Of a DNA stretch of 64,000 nucleotides, positions 36,801-49,009 are shown one piece after another. Position 1 is the first letter of the stretch; each line of letters starts with the position of its first letter. The notes under the pieces are model-generated. The model had not been told where the DNA came from and did no database searches. It worked only from the letters and a program-made list of their open reading frames with translations. The position numbers and the translations under genes were made by a program. Origin of the DNA: Onthophagus taurus (taxonomy: Eukaryota; Arthropoda; Insecta; Coleoptera; Scarabaeidae); NCBI RefSeq assembly GCF_036711975.1, contig NW_027248941.1, positions 1,984,001 to 2,048,000 on the forward strand, written 5' to 3'.

Positions 36801-39800
36801 GCGCTATCGTCTTTTGTTTTTCCCCTAGAGGCCAAAATTGAAAATATCGTAAAAGTAGCAAGTGTAATTATCTTGGTTATTATTATAGGTGGAGTATTAT
36901 AACTAAGACATTATATGGACACTTTTTTACAGAGAATTTGATGACGTAGTCAAAAAAAAATTTTCGGTTTTAGATTTTGAGATATTATGTCAATTTTCGT
37001 TTTTTTAAATGAAAGCAACCACTGATTATTCGCTTATTAAATTCGTTATTTTTTTCTGATTACAAAAATATAGGGTTAGATAGGTCTATTTCTTATTGTT
37101 TTAGAATAAAGCTAAAAATAAACTTTTTTTTTAGAGTCGTCAAAGAAATTAAATTTACAGTTTCCTGTAAATTACGGTACTATAACTAAAAATTATTCTA
37201 CTAAAAATTTATATAAAATTTACTTTATTTTCTAATATGTAACATTCTAACATGTTAAATTTTTCGTAATTTTCGTAATCCATCTTAAAAAGCAGGATTT
37301 TTAATTTGACACTTCAGAAAATTTTTGAATACAAACACATGTTGCTATGTTTATTTGAATTAAAAAAAATATTTATATGAGCGCCATCTATCAATGATTT
37401 ATTAAGTCGTTTAATAATAATATTAAATATTAATAAAAAATGTGAAATAATGCAATCTATTCCAACTTTTGTGTAAAACAAATATAAATTAAATAGTTCA
37501 ACAAATGTATTTGTTTCAAACATCAGAAATATGTTTTGTTTAATTTTTAGTTATAATTTACAGGAAACTGTAAGTTTAATTTCTTTGACGACACTAAAAA
37601 TAAGTTTTTTTAGGTTTATTCTAAAACAATAAGAAATAGACCTGTTAAACCCTATGTTTTTGTAATCAGAAAAAAATAACGGATTTAATAACCGAATAAT
37701 CGGTGGTTGTTTCCATTTAAAAAAACCAAAATTGTCATGATATCTCAAAATCTAAACCCGAACAATTCTCTTTGACTACGTCATGAAATTTTCTGTAAAA
37801 AAGTGTCCATATAATGTCTTAGTTATAATACTCCACCTATAATAATAACCAAGATAATTGCACTTGCTGGTTTTACGATATTTTCAATTTTGGCCTCTAG
37901 GTGAAAAACAAAAGACGATAGCGCTTTAATGTTTTCGGCATTAGCAGTTTCTCGAAAAACGAGATCATGACATGTAAGCTACTTTTTTTTCTAACTCTTA
38001 TAGTTTCCGAGTTAGTCTATTCGGACATCGAATTTGAACCACCCTGTACAGGGTGTCCCAATTTCGATGTCCGCATAGGCTATCTCCGAAACTAAAAGAG
38101 ATAGAAAAAAAGTAGCTTACATGTCATGATCTCGTTTTTCGAGAAAATGCTAATGCCGAAAACTCCGAACAGCTATCGTCTTTTGTTTTCGCCCTATCGG
38201 CAAAAACTGAAAATTTTGCGAAAACGACAATCGCGAATATCTCACTTATTATCAAAGATGGAGTATTATAAATAAAACATTATATGGGCAACTTTTTACG
38301 AAGAATTCAGTGGCGTAGGTAGAATTTTTTTCCCATCTTTTATTTTCGAGATTTTAGACGTAACTTTATTTTTTAAATGGAAACCGTAGTTGGCTATGTC
38401 TTAAAATAATTTGTTATTTTCTTTTGATAACAAATATATATAGTTTGTCGGGTATATTTCTTATAGTTATTGAATAATTAACAAAAATTCATTTTGATCT
38501 ATCTAAAACTAATGTATGTATTTAAAAGTTAATGTTGCTATGGTGATAACCATACATACTATGATGGAACATAATGTATCAAATAAATGCCAAAGTTTGT
38601 ATTTAAAAATTCGATAACAACTCTGGCATTATGTGCTGGTACGATGCACCAGCATTTTAGGTGTCAAAGTATAACAAAACTAAATAAAACTTTACAATGA
38701 ATTTGGAAAATTATGAAAAATGTAACATGATGGAATGCTATATGTTATCAGATAAGAATGCGACGTTACGTCTAGAAGTTACGTCTAAAATCTCGAAAAT
38801 AAAAGATGGGAAAAAAATTCTACCTACGCCACTGAATTCTTCGTAAAAAGTTGCCCATATAATGTTTTATTTATAATACTCCATCTTTGATAATAAGTGA
38901 GATATTCGCGATTGTCGTTTTCGCAAAATTTTCAGTTTTTGCCGATAGGGCGAAAACAAAAGACGATAGCTGTTCGGAGTTTTCGGCATTAGCATTTTCT
39001 CGAAAAACGAGATCATGACATGTAAACTACTTTTTTTCTATCTCTTTTAGTTTCGGAGATAGCCTATGCGGACATCGAAATTGGGACACCCTGTACATTG
39101 ACAAGTATTATAGAAAAAAAACGAACTATAAATAAATAAAAAGTGAGGTTACAATCACCCCCAAACAATTTTTTATTTGTTTGGCTGATTCTAACACTTT
39201 TTAGTGAGGTTAGAATCACCCAAACAAATAAAAAGTTAGGTTAGAATCACCCCAAACAAATAAAAAGTGAGGTTAGAATCACCCAAACAAATAAAAAGTG
39301 AGGTTAAATCAATTTTACCATGATTCTCATCTTCTTGATCGATCTTTCCACAATCAAATCCTCGAATGGCGCTTAACCCCTTTGAAGATAACGCCAAAAT
39401 AACTTCCGCCGTTAATCCCGGATCGGTGAAAGCCCCATCGGGGTCTTGTTTGCTTTCGATATAACCGATAGCGGCGGATTTATTCCAGTAATTATTCGCT
39501 TCCGGTGCATCTTGTAAAGCCTAAAATGTTTCGTTTAGTTTTTAAAGTTGTTAAATTGGGTGAAATTAGTACTACCAAAATTGTTAAAGCCGTGTTGTAT
39601 AAGTTCCCGAAACTTCCATCGGGTAATTGTTGCCTCGCTAAGCTCATTCCGGGGCGTTTTAACGAATGTTGGAGATTTCTGTGGCGGTGATCGCGAACTA
39701 TGCATCTTAGAGCCAAAATTGTCATCGCCAAAGTATCTAAAAATGATTTTTGGTGTAATTCAAGAATCATCAAGTTGTATATTCGTAATCTTTATAAAAT

Positions 39801-42800
39801 AACCTCTAAAATGAGTCCAAACATGACGCATTTATCTCGAAAAACAAAAAAGTTAGAACAAAAAACATTAAACCCGAAGTTAGCAACAATGAAGATACCA
39901 ACAATATTAATACCAACCTTAATTTTTGATTTTTTTTTATTTTATTTTCATTTTTGTGACAAATTTTAAGACATTTTATAAAAATTAAAAATATCAAAAT
40001 TGACGTTGACATTTCTAACCGGAAGTTGACCACAACTTCATTAATATTGAAGATAAATATGTCGTGTTTGTATTCATTTTAAAGGTTTTTTAATGAAGAT
40101 TACAAATATGTCAAAATTGAGGTTAACATTATAAACCGGAAGTTGACCATAACTTCATTAATATTGAAGATAAATATGTCGTGTTTGTATTCATTTTAAA
40201 GGTTTTTTAATGAAGATTACAAATATGTCAAAATTGAAATTGATATTTTAAATCTGAAGTTAGCTGTCATAAAAAGTGTCTAAAGGCTTTTTGGACAGTT
40301 ATAAAGCTTATCTAAAGTGTTTTAAAGTCGTCAAAACGTATTTAAACTCTTTCTGGACATTTACGAAGGCATCCAGAGGGATTTTAAAGATGTCAAAAAG
40401 TGTCTAAAAGCTTTCTGGACAATTCTAGAAGCCCTCTAATGATTTATATAGTCGTCAAAAAGTGTCCAGAAGCTTTCTAATGATTTCTATAATCTTCAAA
40501 AGGTATTCAGAAGATATTTAATGATTTCAATAGTAGTTAAAAATTGTTCTTAAACGTTCTAATGATTGCCATGGACATCAAAAAGTATCTAAACGCTTTC
40601 TGGATAATTATAAAGATTGCCAGAAACATGATGCACTTCTTTCAAAAAACAACTTTTTGGTGAAAATAACTTTGCTTTTAAGTTTTCTGTTACCAATTGA
40701 CATTCTAAATATCAAATTTGATCATTTTTCATCACAAAAAGATATTAATGTCAAAAATGACATTTAAAAGACATCTTAAAGACTAAATTTAGAATTTTCT
40801 AACAGTTTGACATTCTAATTGACATGTGAACCTCAATTTTTGCTACGAATTGACGTTCTAACTGTCAAATTTGATTATTTGGCATCACACGAAAATTTTA
40901 ACATCAAAAGTGACATCTAAATGATAGCTTAAAGACAAAATTGACAATTTGACATTCTAAATGACATATTTACCTTATTTTCAGCTACCAAGTGACATTC
41001 TAACTGTCAAATTTCATCATTTTTCATTATAAAAAAGATATTAATGTCAACAATGACGTTTAAATGATATATGTCAACGTCAATTTTTGCAACGAATTGA
41101 CATTCTAACTGTCAAATTTTATCATTTTGCATCACAAGAAGATATTAATGTCAAAAATGACATTTGAATGACATCTTATACTAGATTAAATTCATAATTT
41201 TCTTAAAGTTTGACATCTATACCTCATTTTTAGACACCAATTGATATTGTAACTGTCAAAAATGATTAATTAGAATCATACGAGGATTTTAATGTCAAAA
41301 GTGACATCTTATAGATTAAATTTACAATTTGACATCTTAAATGACAGCTAAATGTCATTTTATCCGTTAAATTTGGTAATTTTTCTTAACATGAAACTTT
41401 TGATATTAATAGTGACGTCTAAATGACAGCCTAAAAGAATCAAATTTGATCGTTTTGTATCGCACGAAGATTTTAATATCAAAAGTGATATTTGAGTAGC
41501 AATTTAAAGATAAAATTTACAAATTTCTTAGATTTTGACATCCTCTGTGACATCTCTACCTCATTTTTTGATATCAATTGACATTTTAACTGTCAAATTT
41601 GATTATTTTGCATCACAGGACGATTTTAATATACAATTTTCTTACGGTTTGACTTTATACGTTGTAATCTCACCTAGTTTAGTGATAATAACATTACTTT
41701 TAAGTTTATCGGATTGATTAAAAAAATTTTTTTGAGGTTAAGTTTTTGGGGGAATTTTTTTGTAACTAAAAAACTATTTTTTTTTTCGTTTCTAACCCTT
41801 TGTGTCCCGACGGTACTTTAAAGTACCGGTAGTTTTAAACACTCATTTTAAACTGTAGAATTTTTAAATTAACATCTTTTTTGACACTTTTAGGTTATAC
41901 GAAAATGTAAGTTTTGTTTCAACTTTTTTTTTCTCTATATTTTTCCAATCTAACCCGACAATTATTATACATCATTTTAAAGAGAAAGCTTTGAGCTTTA
42001 ATTTAGAATAAGTCTCATTCCTTAATTTCAATAAATACGGCTTCCAGGAACTTTTAAAGTAGCATCTTTTTTGACACTTTTAGGTTAGACGAAAATGTAA
42101 GTTTATTTCAACATTTTTTTTCTCTGTATTTTTCGAATCTAACCCAACAATTATTATACATCATTTTAAAGAGAAAGCTTTGAGCTTTAATTTAGAATAA
42201 GTCTTATTCCTTAATTTCAATAAATACGGCTTCCAGGAACTTTTAAATTAGCATCTCTTTTGACACTTTTAGGTTATACGAAAATGTAAGTTTTATTTCA
42301 ACATTTATTTTCTCTATATTTTTCCAATCGAACCCTACAATTATTATACATCATTTTAAAGAGAAAGCTTTGAGCTTTAATTTAGAATAAGTCTTATTCC
42401 TTAATTTCAATAAATACGGCTTCCAGGAACTTTTAAATTAGCATCTTTTTTGACACTTTTAGGTTATACGAAAATGTAAGTTTTATTTCAACATTTATTT
42501 TCTCTATATTTTTCCAATCGAACCCTACAATTATTATACATCATTTTAAAGAAAAAGCTTTGAGCTTTAATTTAGAATAAGTCTTATTCCTTCATTTCAA
42601 TAAATACGGCTTCCAGGAACTTTTAAATTAGCATCTTTTTTGACACTTTTAGGTTATACGAAAATGTAAGTTTTATTTCAACATTTATTTTCTCTATATT
42701 TTTCCAATCGAACTCTACAATTATTATACATCATTTTAAAGAGAAAGCTTTGAACTTTAATTTAGAATAAGTCTCATTCCTTAATTTCAATAAATACGGC

Positions 42801-45800
42801 TTCCAGGAACTTTTAAAGTAGCATCTTTTTTGACACTTTTAGGTTATACGAAAATGTAAGTTTTATTTCAACATTTATTTTCTCTATATTTTTCCAATCG
42901 AACCCTACAATTATTATACATCATTTTAAAGAGAAAGCTTTGAGCTTTAATTTAGAATAAGTCTCATTCCTTAATTTCAATAAATACGGCTTCCAGGAAC
43001 TTTTAAAGTAGCATCTTTTTTGACACTTTTAGGTTATACGAAAATGTAAGTTTTATTTCAACATTTATTTTCTCTATATTTTTCCAATCGAACCCTACAA
43101 TTATTATACATCATTTTAAAGAGAAAGCTTTGAGCTTTAATTTAGAATAAGTCTCATTCCTTAATTTCAATCAATACGGCTTCCAGGAACTTTTAAAGTA
43201 GCATCTTTTTTGACACTTTTAGGTTATACGAAAATGTAAGTTTTATTTCAACATTTATTTTCTCTATATTTTTCCAATCGAACCCTACAATTATTATACA
43301 TCATTTTAAAGAGAAAGCTTTGAGCTTTAATTTAGAATAAGTCTCATTCCTTAATTTCAATAAATACGACTTCCAGGAACTTTTAAAGTAGCATCTTTTT
43401 GACACTTTTAGGTTATACGAAAATGTAAGTTTTATTTCAACTTTTTTTTTCTCAATATTTTTCCAATCCAACCCGACGATTATTATATATCATTCTAAAG
43501 AGAAAGCTTTGAGCTTTAATTTAGAATAAGTCTCAGTCCTTAATTTCAATAAATACGGCTTCCAGGAACTTTTAAATTAGCATCTTTTTTGACACTTTTA
43601 GGTTATACGAAAATGTAAGTTTTATTTCAACATTTATTTTCTCTATATTTTTCCAATCGAACCCTACAATTATTATACATCATTTTAAAGAGAAAGCTTT
43701 GAGCTTTAATTTAAAATAAGTCTCATTCCTTAATTTCAATCAATACGACTTCCAGGAATTTTTAAAGTAGCATCTTTTTTGACACTTTTAGGTTATACGA
43801 AAATGTAAGTTTTATTTCAACATTTATTTTCTCTATATTTTTCCAATCGAACCCTACAATTATTATACATCATTTTAAAGAGAAAGCTTTGAGCTTTAAT
43901 TTAGAATAAGTCTCATTCCTTAATTTCAATAAATACGGCTTCCAGGAACTTTTAAAGTAGCATCATTTTTGACACTTTTAGGTTATACGAAAATGTAAGT
44001 TTTATTTCAACTTTTTTTTTCTCAATATTTTTCCAATCCAACCCGACGATTATTATATATCATTCTAAAGAGAAAGCTTTGAGCTTTAATTTAGAATAAG
44101 TCTCATTCCTTAATTTCAATAAATACGGCTTCCAGGAACTTTTAAATTAGCATCATTTTTGACACTTTTAGGTTATACGAAAATGTAAGTTTTATTTCAA
44201 CTTTTTTTTTCTCAATATTTTTCCAATCCAACCCGACGATTATTATATATCATTCTAAAGAGAAAGCTTTGAGCTTTAATTTAGAATAAGTCTCATTCCT
44301 TAATTTCAATAAATACGGCTTCCAGGAACTTTTAAAGTAGCATCTTTTTTGACACTTTTAGGTTATACGAAAATGTAAGTTTTATTTCAACTTTTTTTTT
44401 CTCAATATTTTTCCAATCCAACCCGACGATTATTATACATCATTTTAAAGAGAAAGCTTTGAGCTTTAATTTAGAATAAGTCTCATTCCTTAATTTCAAT
44501 AAATACGGCTTCCAGGAACTTTTAAAGTAGCATCTTTTTTGACACTTTTAGGTTATACGAAAATGTAAGTTTTATTTCAACTTTTTTTTTCTCTGTATTT
44601 TTCCAATCGAACCCTACAATTATTATACATCATTTTAAAGAGAAAGCTTTGAGCTTTAATTTAGAATAAGTCTCATTCCTTAATTTCAATAAATACGACT
44701 TCCAGGAACTTTTAAAGTAGCATCTTTTTTGACACTTTTAGGTTATACGAAAATGTAAGTTTTATTTCAACATTTATTTTCTCTATATTTTTCCAATCGA
44801 ACCCTACAATTATTATACATCATTTTAAAGAGAAAGCTTTGAGCTTTAATTTAGAATTAGTCTTATTCCTTAATTTCAATAAATACGGCTTCCAGGAACT
44901 TTTAAAGTAGCATCTTTTTTGACACTTTTAGGTTATACGAAAATGTAAGTTTTATTTCAACTTTTTTTTTCTCAATATTTTTCCAATCCAACCCGACGAT
45001 TATTATATATCATTCTAAAGAGAAAGCTTTGAGCTTTAATTTAGAATAAGTCTCATTCCTTAATTTCAATAAATACGGCTTCCAGGAACTTTTAAATTAG
45101 CATCATTTTTGACACTTTTAGGTTATACGAAAATGTAAGTTTTATTTCAACTTTTTTTTTCTCAATATTTTTCCAATCCAACCCGACGATTATTATATAT
45201 CATTCTAAAGAGAAAGCTTTGAGCTTTAATTTAGAATAAGTCTCATTCCTTAATTTCAATAAATACGGCTTCCAGGAACTTTTAAATTAGCATCATTTTT
45301 GACACTTTTAGGTTATACGAAAATGTAAGTTTTATTTCAACTTTTTTTTTCTCAATATTTTTCCAATCCAACCCGACGATTATTATATATCATTCTAAAG
45401 AGAAAGCTTTGAGCTTTAATTTAGAATAAGTCTCATTCCTTAATTTCAATAAATACGGCTTCCAGGAACTTTTAAAGTAGCATCTTTTTTGACACTTTTA
45501 GGTTATACGAAAATGTAAGTTTTATTTCAACTTTTTTTTTCTCAATATTTTTCCAATCCAACCCGACGATTATTATACATCATTTTAAAGAGAAAGCTTT
45601 GAGCTTTAATTTAGAATAAGTCTCATTCCTTAATTTCAATAAATACGGCTTCCAGGAACTTTTAAAGTAGCATCTTTTTTGACACTTTTAGGTTATACGA
45701 AAATGTAAGTTTTATTTCAACTTTTTTTTTCTCAATATTTTTCCAATCCAACCCGACGATTATTATATATCATTCTAAAGAGAAAGCTTTGAGCTTTAAT

Positions 45801-48138
45801 TTAGAATAAGTCTCATTCCTTAATTTCAATAAATACGACTTCCAGGAACTTTTAAAGTAGCATCTTTTTTGACACTTTTAGGTTATACGAAAATGTAAGT
45901 TTTATTTCAACTTTTTTTTTCTCAATATTTTTCCAATCCAACCCGACGATTATTATACATCATTTTAAAGAGAAAGCTTTGAGCTTTAATTTAGAATAAG
46001 TCTCATTCCTTAATTTCAATAAATACGGCTTCCAGGAACTTTTAAAGTAGCATCTTTTTTGACACTTTTAGGTTATACGAAAATGTAAGTTTTATTTCAA
46101 CTTTTTTTTTCTCAATATTTTTCCAATCCAACCCAACAATTATTATACATCATTTTAAAGAGAAAGCTTTAAGCTTTAATTTAGAATAAGTCTTATTCCT
46201 TAATTTCAATAAATACGACTTCCAGGAACTTTTAAAGTAGCATCTTTTTTGACACTTTTAGGTTATACGAAAATGTAAGTTTTATTTCAACTTTTTTTTT
46301 CTCAATATTTTTCCAATCCAACCCATCAATTATTATACATCATTTTAAAAGGAAAGCTTTGAGCTTTAATTTAAAATAAGTCTCATTCCTTAATTTCAAT
46401 AAATACGGCTTCCAGGAACTTTTAAAGTAGCATCTTTTTTGACACTTTTAGGTTATACGAAAATGTAAGTTTTATTTCAACATTTATTTTCTCTATATTT
46501 TTCCAATCGAACCCAACAATTATTATACATCATTTTAAAGAGAAAGCTTTGAACTTTAATTTAGAATAAGTCTCATTCCTTAATTTCAATAAATACGGCT
46601 TCCAGGAACTTTTAAAATAGCATCTTTTTTGACACTTTTAGGTTATACGAAAATGTAAGTTTTATTTCAACATTTATTTTCTCTATATTTTTCCAATCGA
46701 ACCCTACAATTATTATACATCATTTTAAAGAGAAAGCTTTGAGCTTTAATTTAGAATAAGTCTCATTCCTTAATTTCAATAAATACGACTTCCAGGAACT
46801 TTTAAAGTAGCATCTTTTTTGACACTTTTAGGTTATACGAAAATGTAAGTTTTATTTCAACATTTATTTTCTCTATATTTTTCCAATCGAACCCTAAAAT
46901 TATTATACATCATTTTAAAGAGAAAGCTTTGAGCTTTAATTTAGAATAAGTCTCATTCCTTAATTTCAATAAATACGGCTTCCAGGAACTTTTAAATTAG
47001 CATCTTTTTTGACACTTTTAGGTTATACGAAAATGTAAGTTTTATTTCAACATTTATTTTCTCTATATTTTTCCAATCGAACCCTACAATTATTATACAT
47101 CATTTTAAAGAGAAAGCTTTGAGCTTTAATTTAAAATAAGTCTCATTCCTTAATTTCAATAAACACGGCTTCCAGAAAATTTGGAATTATGCGAAAATAG
47201 GGGGATTGCATATTTTGCTAAAATTGATTCCAAAGCCATTTTTGCCACATTTTTTACTTGTTGGGACACAAAGGGTTAATTTATTTATTAACTAAATAAT
47301 AAATTAAAAACGAATTAATTAATTTAAACCAAATTTTGAATTAAAATAATTTTTTAAATCAAAATTAATTTAAGTTGGTATTAATCACAACATAACCTCA
47401 CAAAACCAACTCACCAATGTTATGATCTTTCGCGTTACTGGCGATATCTAGTAGCCTCCTTATTTGTTTCTTTCTCAAATGGGCTTTTGCGCTGCAAACT
47501 GCCAAACTTGCGTAAGCAAAATCTAAATCGTGGGTTGATTCATGATGTTGCAAAGTGCCGATTAAATCGTGTCCATGGAATTGTCTTGGATCCTCGCATA
47601 AAGCACTCAAAGCTAACGAATATTGCGCTAATTTCGGTGGGGTGACCGGAATTTCGTGGTGCCTTAAATCAAATTAATTAAGATAAAACAACATTTTATC
47701 CCCAAAAATTACCTCCACAACAACACAACGATTTCAACCTCCATTTGTTTGGATGAAAGTTGCATCTCAACGCTCGAAGGGAGTAATCCTTTGAGATCAT
47801 CGTTCGATTGGATTAATTGTAACGTTGTGATTACTTTTGGGGTATCATTTCTCCACCCATAATCGGGTTCTCGTTGCGAAACCAACCAAGCGAGCGCTTT
47901 TTGAACACTCGTTTCGCATTCTAAACACGTATTCGCCGATAAAGAGAATGGGGATAATTCTGTTGTTGATGTTGAGGCTAAAATTTGTTTAATTTTGTTA
48001 ATAAAATTGAGAAAATAGTTCAAAATTACGTTTAAGTGATGATGAGGCCACCGTTTGAAGGAGTAAATCTTCGCAGATCACCACAGAGAATGTTATTATT
48101 AATAAAAATCCAATCCCGGAGATGATTAAACGAAACAT
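33824..48138 (-). CDS. Secreted cobalamin-binding/intrinsic-factor-like protein with C-terminal DUF4430 (464 aa, 7 exons)
   Basis: Exons are 48138-48030, 47977-47713, 47662-47415, 39736-39576, 39520-39319, 34283-33936 and 33885-33824; every join keeps frame and totals 465 codons. Residues 1-22 (MFRLIISGIGFLLIITFSVV...) are a signal peptide. Residues about 45-330 are helical repeats of the transcobalamin/prenyltransferase-like barrel: ETSVQKALAWLVSQREPDYG, LAQYSLALSALCEDPRQF, QQLPDGSFGNLYNTALTILA, ESKQDPDGAFTDPGLTAEVI. Residues about 345-464 form a DUF4430-like beta domain (TYTLWVGTNITENYTISLV; FAFEASEWPNGHYVHTLAGF) ending GDHFLFWYKKL. Several N-glycosylation sequons lie in exon 6. It resembles the Drosophila CG3556 group, whose ligand is unknown; insects are generally thought to make little use of vitamin B12. 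Introns 3 and 5 are packed with mobile elements and satellites. Confidence 0.88.
34337..35055. mobile_element. Foldback miniature DNA transposon, TA target
   Basis: 719 bases bounded by TA. It starts CAGTGTGTCCCAGGATAGAT and ends with the inverse ATCCTGGGACACACTG. The inverted ends extend over more than 120 bases (GTTACAAGAGGTGTAATGAC ... AAGCCCTGCTTGGTGTG and their inverse). There is no transposase. The TA duplication and the end sequence fit a non-autonomous Tc1/mariner-type element. Confidence 0.85.
35058..36455. repeat. 31-bp minisatellite in intron 5 of the cobalamin-binding-like gene
   Basis: Around 40 units of AAAAAGTGAGGTTAGAATCA plus CCTAAATAAAT or CCCCAAACAAAG. At intervals an inverted segment appears (CAAACAAATTTTTATTTGTT, then GGTGATTCTAACACTTTTTA), so the DNA can form hairpins. 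The array resumes at 39131 and ends about 10 bases from the exon 5 donor at 39318. Confidence 0.93.
36678..38048. mobile_element. Inner foldback element 1 (1371 bp)
   Basis: It begins TACAGGGTGGTTCAAATTCG and ends with the inverse CGAATTTGAACCACCCTGTA. The arms run several hundred bases (ATGTCCGAATAGGCTATCTC; ACATGTCATGA; AAGACATTATATGGACACTT), so most of the element is one long imperfect palindrome. It has no transposase and TA-type ends. Confidence 0.85.
38047..39095. mobile_element. Inner foldback element 2 (about 1.05 kb)
   Basis: It begins TACAGGGTGTCCCAATTTCG and ends CGAAATTGGGACACCCTGTA. It abuts element 1, sharing the TA at 38047-38048. The arms are homologous to those of element 1 (ATGTCCGCATAGGCTATCTC; ACATGTCATGATCTCGTTTT) but clearly diverged, so they are related, separately inserted copies. 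Confidence 0.85.
39131..39308. repeat. Right remainder of the 31-bp minisatellite
   Basis: The same unit as 35058-36455 (AAAAAGTGAGGTTAGAATCA), including one inverted segment. It ends immediately before the splice donor of exon 5. Confidence 0.9.
39780..40260. repeat. Copy of satellite E in intron 3
   Basis: CCTCTAAAATGAGTCCAAAC, TAACCGGAAGTTGACC and GTCGTGTTTGTATTCATTTT are the diagnostic words of satellite E. It starts about 40 bases past the exon 4 acceptor. The small frames around 39505-40033 are shadows of exon 4 and of this repeat. Confidence 0.85.
40270..41640. repeat. Degenerate minisatellites in intron 3
   Basis: 40270-40650 holds diverged copies of the ~57-bp family seen at 57.2-57.9 and 61.8-64.0 kb (GTGTCTAAAAGCTTTCTGGA). 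40660-41640 holds a second family with words GACATTCTAACTGTCAAATT, TTTGCATCACAAGAAGATAT and AATGTCAAAAATGACAT at spacings of roughly 120-180 bases. Confidence 0.7.
41796..47275. mobile_element. piggyBac-like non-autonomous element with an internal satellite
   Basis: The left end is CCCTTTGTGTCCCGAC at 41796 and the right end is the inverse GTTGGGACACAAAGGG ending at 47275 (15 of 16 positions agree). The flanking target is CTAA on the left (one change from TTAA) and TTAA on the right, which is the piggyBac signature. No transposase is present. The interior is a 190-bp tandem array plus short unique ends. A subterminal palindrome CGGTACTTTAAAGTACCG follows the left end at about 41811. Confidence 0.8.
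41880..47175. repeat. 190-bp satellite F, about 28 copies, inside the piggyBac-like element
   Basis: Units begin AGGTTATACGAAAATGTAAG (for example 42841, 43031, 43221) and contain ATACATCATTTTAAAGAGAA, AGCTTTGAGCTTTAATTTAG and AATACGGCTTCCAGGAACTT. Two sub-variants alternate in blocks: AACATTTATTTTCTCTATAT with CGAACCCTACAATT, and AACTTTTTTTTTCTCAATAT with CCAACCCGACGATT. This implies local exchange or stepwise amplification. Confidence 0.96.
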
Positions 48139-48438
48139 CCTGTATATAAAGCGAATTAGTATGATTCATCCTTTATGACTCATTTTTTTTTGAGGTTAGC
48201 TTCTTTGTATGAAGTAAAAATAGATTTTTGGAATCGATTTTTTGTTAAATGGGACTTTTTCCACTTTAACCCCGTTTAATGACATTTTTTTGACAGATTC
48301 GAATTTGACATAACCTCAATTAATAATGGCTATATTCAAGGTGGTGTTTTTAACGATTAATTAATTTTTATTTAACAATTTTTGCGGATTAAATCCGAAA
48401 TAAAAAATCGATCGAATCGAAATTGCATAAAATCTTAC

Positions 48439-48700
48439 CTTTACTCGAGGCGATTTCTTTAATTTTCAACCTAATTAAATTCGAGACCGTAACTACGAAA
48501 AATTCGAAACGCGAAATGTATAAGTCGCCTTCCGTTTCCGGCGATAAACTGCGAAGCTTCAACTGTACGGAGCTTTCGTCGTTGGGCGAGCTTTTTGTAC
48601 GCGGCCCGACCAAAAAGCTCGCTCGCGGTTGCGCAAAACGTCCCTTTTCCGCGGTATTGATTCGTCTAGGAAAAGGACGTTCATTCAACTGGTACCGCCA
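48439..48700 (-). promoter_or_regulatory. GC-rich island, candidate 5' exon/promoter of the cobalamin-binding-like gene
   Basis: A local CpG-rich island (CGGCGATAAACTGCG; GTACGCGGCCCGACC) in AT-rich DNA, about 300 bases upstream of the start codon at 48138. The minus strand has a donor AAAG|GTAAGA at 48438, and ATATACAG just before the start codon could be the acceptor, so a 5' UTR exon is plausible. Both strands have frames near 100 codons here, which is expected in GC-rich DNA, and neither looks like a known protein. Confidence 0.35.
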
Positions 48701-49009
48701 CCAGACGTAATCCGTGAATGGAAAAAAAGATGACTCATAATTAACTTTATTAAAAATAATTCATCTAGATTCGAAAATAACCCCAAATGTAGGTTGAAAC
48801 GTCGGTTAATTTTAAAAGTAGGAAATGTCAAAAAATTAAATGTCAAGTTGACATTTAAATGTCAAAATTAACTTTTTATTTGAAAATACGTTTTAGTTGC
48901 TATAATTACACATTAATAAATACATATTAATCTATTATATTCTACTTTTTAATTCGGAGGAGTTGAATTGAAACGCCAAAAAAGGGTTGCTATTGATCAG
49001 TTTTACTTC

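Larger units (their letters stand above)
36456..39130. mobile_element. Outer TA-flanked element inserted in the minisatellite, carrying two inner foldback elements
   Basis: Ends TAGCTCATTTTTTTTCTATA at 36458 and the inverse TATAGAAAAAAAACGAACTA ending at 39128, with TA on each side. Removing it restores one minisatellite unit (CACC-TA-AATAAAT), so it inserted after the array formed. Inside are the foldback units at 36678-38048 and 38047-39095. No transposase frame was seen. Confidence 0.75.

Noticed and set aside
48389..48710. Overlapping frames near 100 codons on both strands
   Set aside because: Frames open on both strands reflect GC-rich composition; more likely a 5' exon or promoter island.
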